Assembly (NCBI GenBank): GCA_027343965.1
Contig: DAHWJX010000124.1
Span: forward strand, 1-7,524
Reading direction: 5' to 3'
Origin: JAKACU01 sp021821185
GTDB lineage: Bacteria > Bacillota > Bacilli > Alicyclobacillales > SLC66
DNA: 7,524 nt
The position numbers and the translations under genes were made by a program. The notes beneath the pieces are model-generated. The model saw only the letters and a list, made by a program, of their open reading frames with translations, did not search any database and had not been told where the DNA came from. Within the stretch, counting starts at the first letter, position 1. Each line of letters opens with the position of its first letter. Positions 6,454 through 7,524 of this stretch are shown one piece after another.

Positions 6454-7524
6454 TTGGTGAGACGATGGAAAACTATCCTAGCATCGTGCTTCGTATTTTT
6501 ATGTGTCGTGCAGCCAAGTATTTCCTTAGCAAAAGATGGACCGGTACACACCTCCTGGTTGAATCAAGTGGCGGTATTTCTTCAGTCACCATTACAAAAC
6601 ACACTAAATTCATCGCGTACAGAAGTGATTCCAGGGGGGCAATCGATAGGAATTAAACTACGTGCCAAAGGCATATTGGTTGTTGGTTATTATCTTGTTC
6701 ATCAAGGTAAAACAGCGTTTAGCCCTGGTGAACGATCTCTTGTTCACGTTGGAGACGTTATCTTATCCGTAAACCATAAGAACGTCCTAAGCGTGGATGA
6801 GGTGGCCAAAATGATCGATGCCGCCGGAAAAAAACAACAGACTTTGCAAGTGCTTGTTAAAAGAAAACAGGCTGTTTTTCCTCTCACACTCAAGCCTGCA
6901 TATGATGATGAAACCGGACTGCACCGCATCGGACTTTATATTCGTGATTCGGCATCTGGTGTAGGTACGCTTACCTTTTATGAACCGCATAGGCATGGTT
7001 TCGGAGCTTTAGGACATGTTATTGCGGACGTCGATACAGGTAGCCCTATTGATGGAAACGGGCAGATCGTACACGCATCTGTCACGTCGATTGACCGTGG
7101 CGAAAGCGGACAACCAGGTGAAAAACGGGGACTCTTTGTCAACGATCATCAAGTTTTGGGCCAAATTAATAGCAATACCAATTTTGGTGTATTTGGTAAA
7201 ATGATCGGAGTACCAGATCATGGTTTCACCAATCGTCTCATTCCAGTTGCTCATCCCTCGGAGGTTCACATTGGTCCTGCTCAAATTTTGACCGTAGTTC
7301 ACGGTCAAAAGGTAGAATCATTCAACGTAAAAATCATACAAATTAATCACCAAGATCACGCTGACGTTAAAGGGTTAGTGATACAAGTCACGGATCCCTT
7401 ATTGATCCAAAAAACGGGTGGTATTATACAAGGCATGTCGGGTAGCCCTATTTTAGAGGACGGAAAATTAGTTGGTGCCGTCACCCATGTTTTTGTCAGT
7501 AATCCGTTACAAGGTTATGGGGTT
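6454..7524 (+). CDS. spoIVB: SpoIVB serine peptidase (stage IV sporulation protein B), 3' end cut off by the window
   Basis: SpoIVB is a forespore-made peptidase (family S55) exported to the space between forespore and mother cell. There it cuts SpoIVFA, which frees the SpoIVFB protease to activate sigma-K. The window holds 357 codons without a stop. A signal or anchor sequence covers residues 1-26 (MVRRWK, then a hydrophobic run ending SISLA). The PDZ domain is about 58-146, from VIPGGQSIGIKL through SPGERSLVHVGDVI. The peptidase domain follows RIGLYIRDSASGVGTLTFYE (20 residues) and has His188 (GALGHVI), Asp314 (VTDPLL) and Ser329 (GMSGSP). Their spacings (141 and 15 from Ser) agree with His236, Asp363 and Ser378 of B. 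subtilis to within one residue, so the enzyme looks intact. The N-terminus is about 49 residues shorter than in B. subtilis. By comparison roughly 20-25 residues are missing past the edge. The start is TTG 6454, chosen by the ribosome binding site; GTG 6457 is possible. spo0A is expected next. Confidence 0.95.
   Translation, partial: MVRRWKTILASCFVFLCVVQPSISLAKDGPVHTSWLNQVAVFLQSPLQNTLNSSRTEVIPGGQSIGIKLRAKGILVVGYYLVHQGKTAFSPGERSLVHVGDVILSVNHKNVLSVDEVAKMIDAAGKKQQTLQVLVKRKQAVFPLTLKPAYDDETGLHRIGLYIRDSASGVGTLTFYEPHRHGFGALGHVIADVDTGSPIDGNGQIVHASVTSIDRGESGQPGEKRGLFVNDHQVLGQINSNTNFGVFGKMIGVPDHGFTNRLIPVAHPSEVHIGPAQILTVVHGQKVESFNVKIIQINHQDHADVKGLVIQVTDPLLIQKTGGIIQGMSGSPILEDGKLVGAVTHVFVSNPLQGYGV

Noticed and set aside
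6465..6656. Short plus-strand frame of 63 codons starting at ATG 6465
   Set aside because: It is out of frame with spoIVB, whose signal sequence and PDZ domain are encoded by the same bases.
1..7524. Mobile element, CRISPR array, RNA gene or defence system
   Set aside because: All but short gaps are filled by seven co-directional genes, six of them recognised housekeeping or sporulation genes. No direct-repeat array, transposase, tRNA or rRNA pattern was seen.

Overview
The window is a stretch of chromosome from an endospore-forming member of the Bacillota. The gene order dxs - tlyA - (unknown gene) - nadK - argR - recN - spoIVB is the conserved neighbourhood that in Bacillus runs dxs, tlyA (yqxC), ahrC, recN, spoIVB and then spo0A. 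The spoIVB gene shows that the organism sporulates. Having nadK between tlyA and argR is an arrangement I associate with clostridia and with deeper-branching Bacilli such as the Alicyclobacillus group rather than B. subtilis. The G+C content looks moderate by eye; I did not count it. I would guess an Alicyclobacillaceae-like bacillus, but that placement is inference.

Layout: every gene is on the + strand and there is no gap longer than about 100 bases. Positions 1-43 hold the leader and ribosome binding site of dxs, which runs 44-1936. It overlaps tlyA (1936-2751) by one base. A 53-base gap follows, then an unrecognised membrane-anchored protein (2805-3311), nadK (3329-4192), argR (4189-4638, overlapping nadK by four bases), recN (4651-6351) and, after a 102-base gap, the start and most of spoIVB (6454 to the window edge). 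spoIVB is read from a TTG codon and runs off the end, so it is easily missed by an ATG-only search for complete ORFs.

The genes from dxs to recN look like one long housekeeping transcript: isoprenoid precursor synthesis (Dxs), ribosomal RNA 2'-O-methylation (TlyA), NADP supply (NadK), arginine-responsive repression (ArgR) and double-strand-break repair (RecN). No convincing terminator or internal promoter was seen between them. spoIVB is needed only late in sporulation. The one sizeable gap, just before it, contains a weak match to a forespore (sigma-F/sigma-G type) promoter at a sensible distance from the start codon.

No mobile element, CRISPR array, RNA gene or defence system was seen. The least explained item is the 168-residue protein at 2805-3311. 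It has a membrane helix at each end, and its centre reads like a PD-(D/E)XK nuclease fold whose catalytic E-x-K is replaced by K-x-R. That resemblance is my reading of the pattern and has not been tested by a search.
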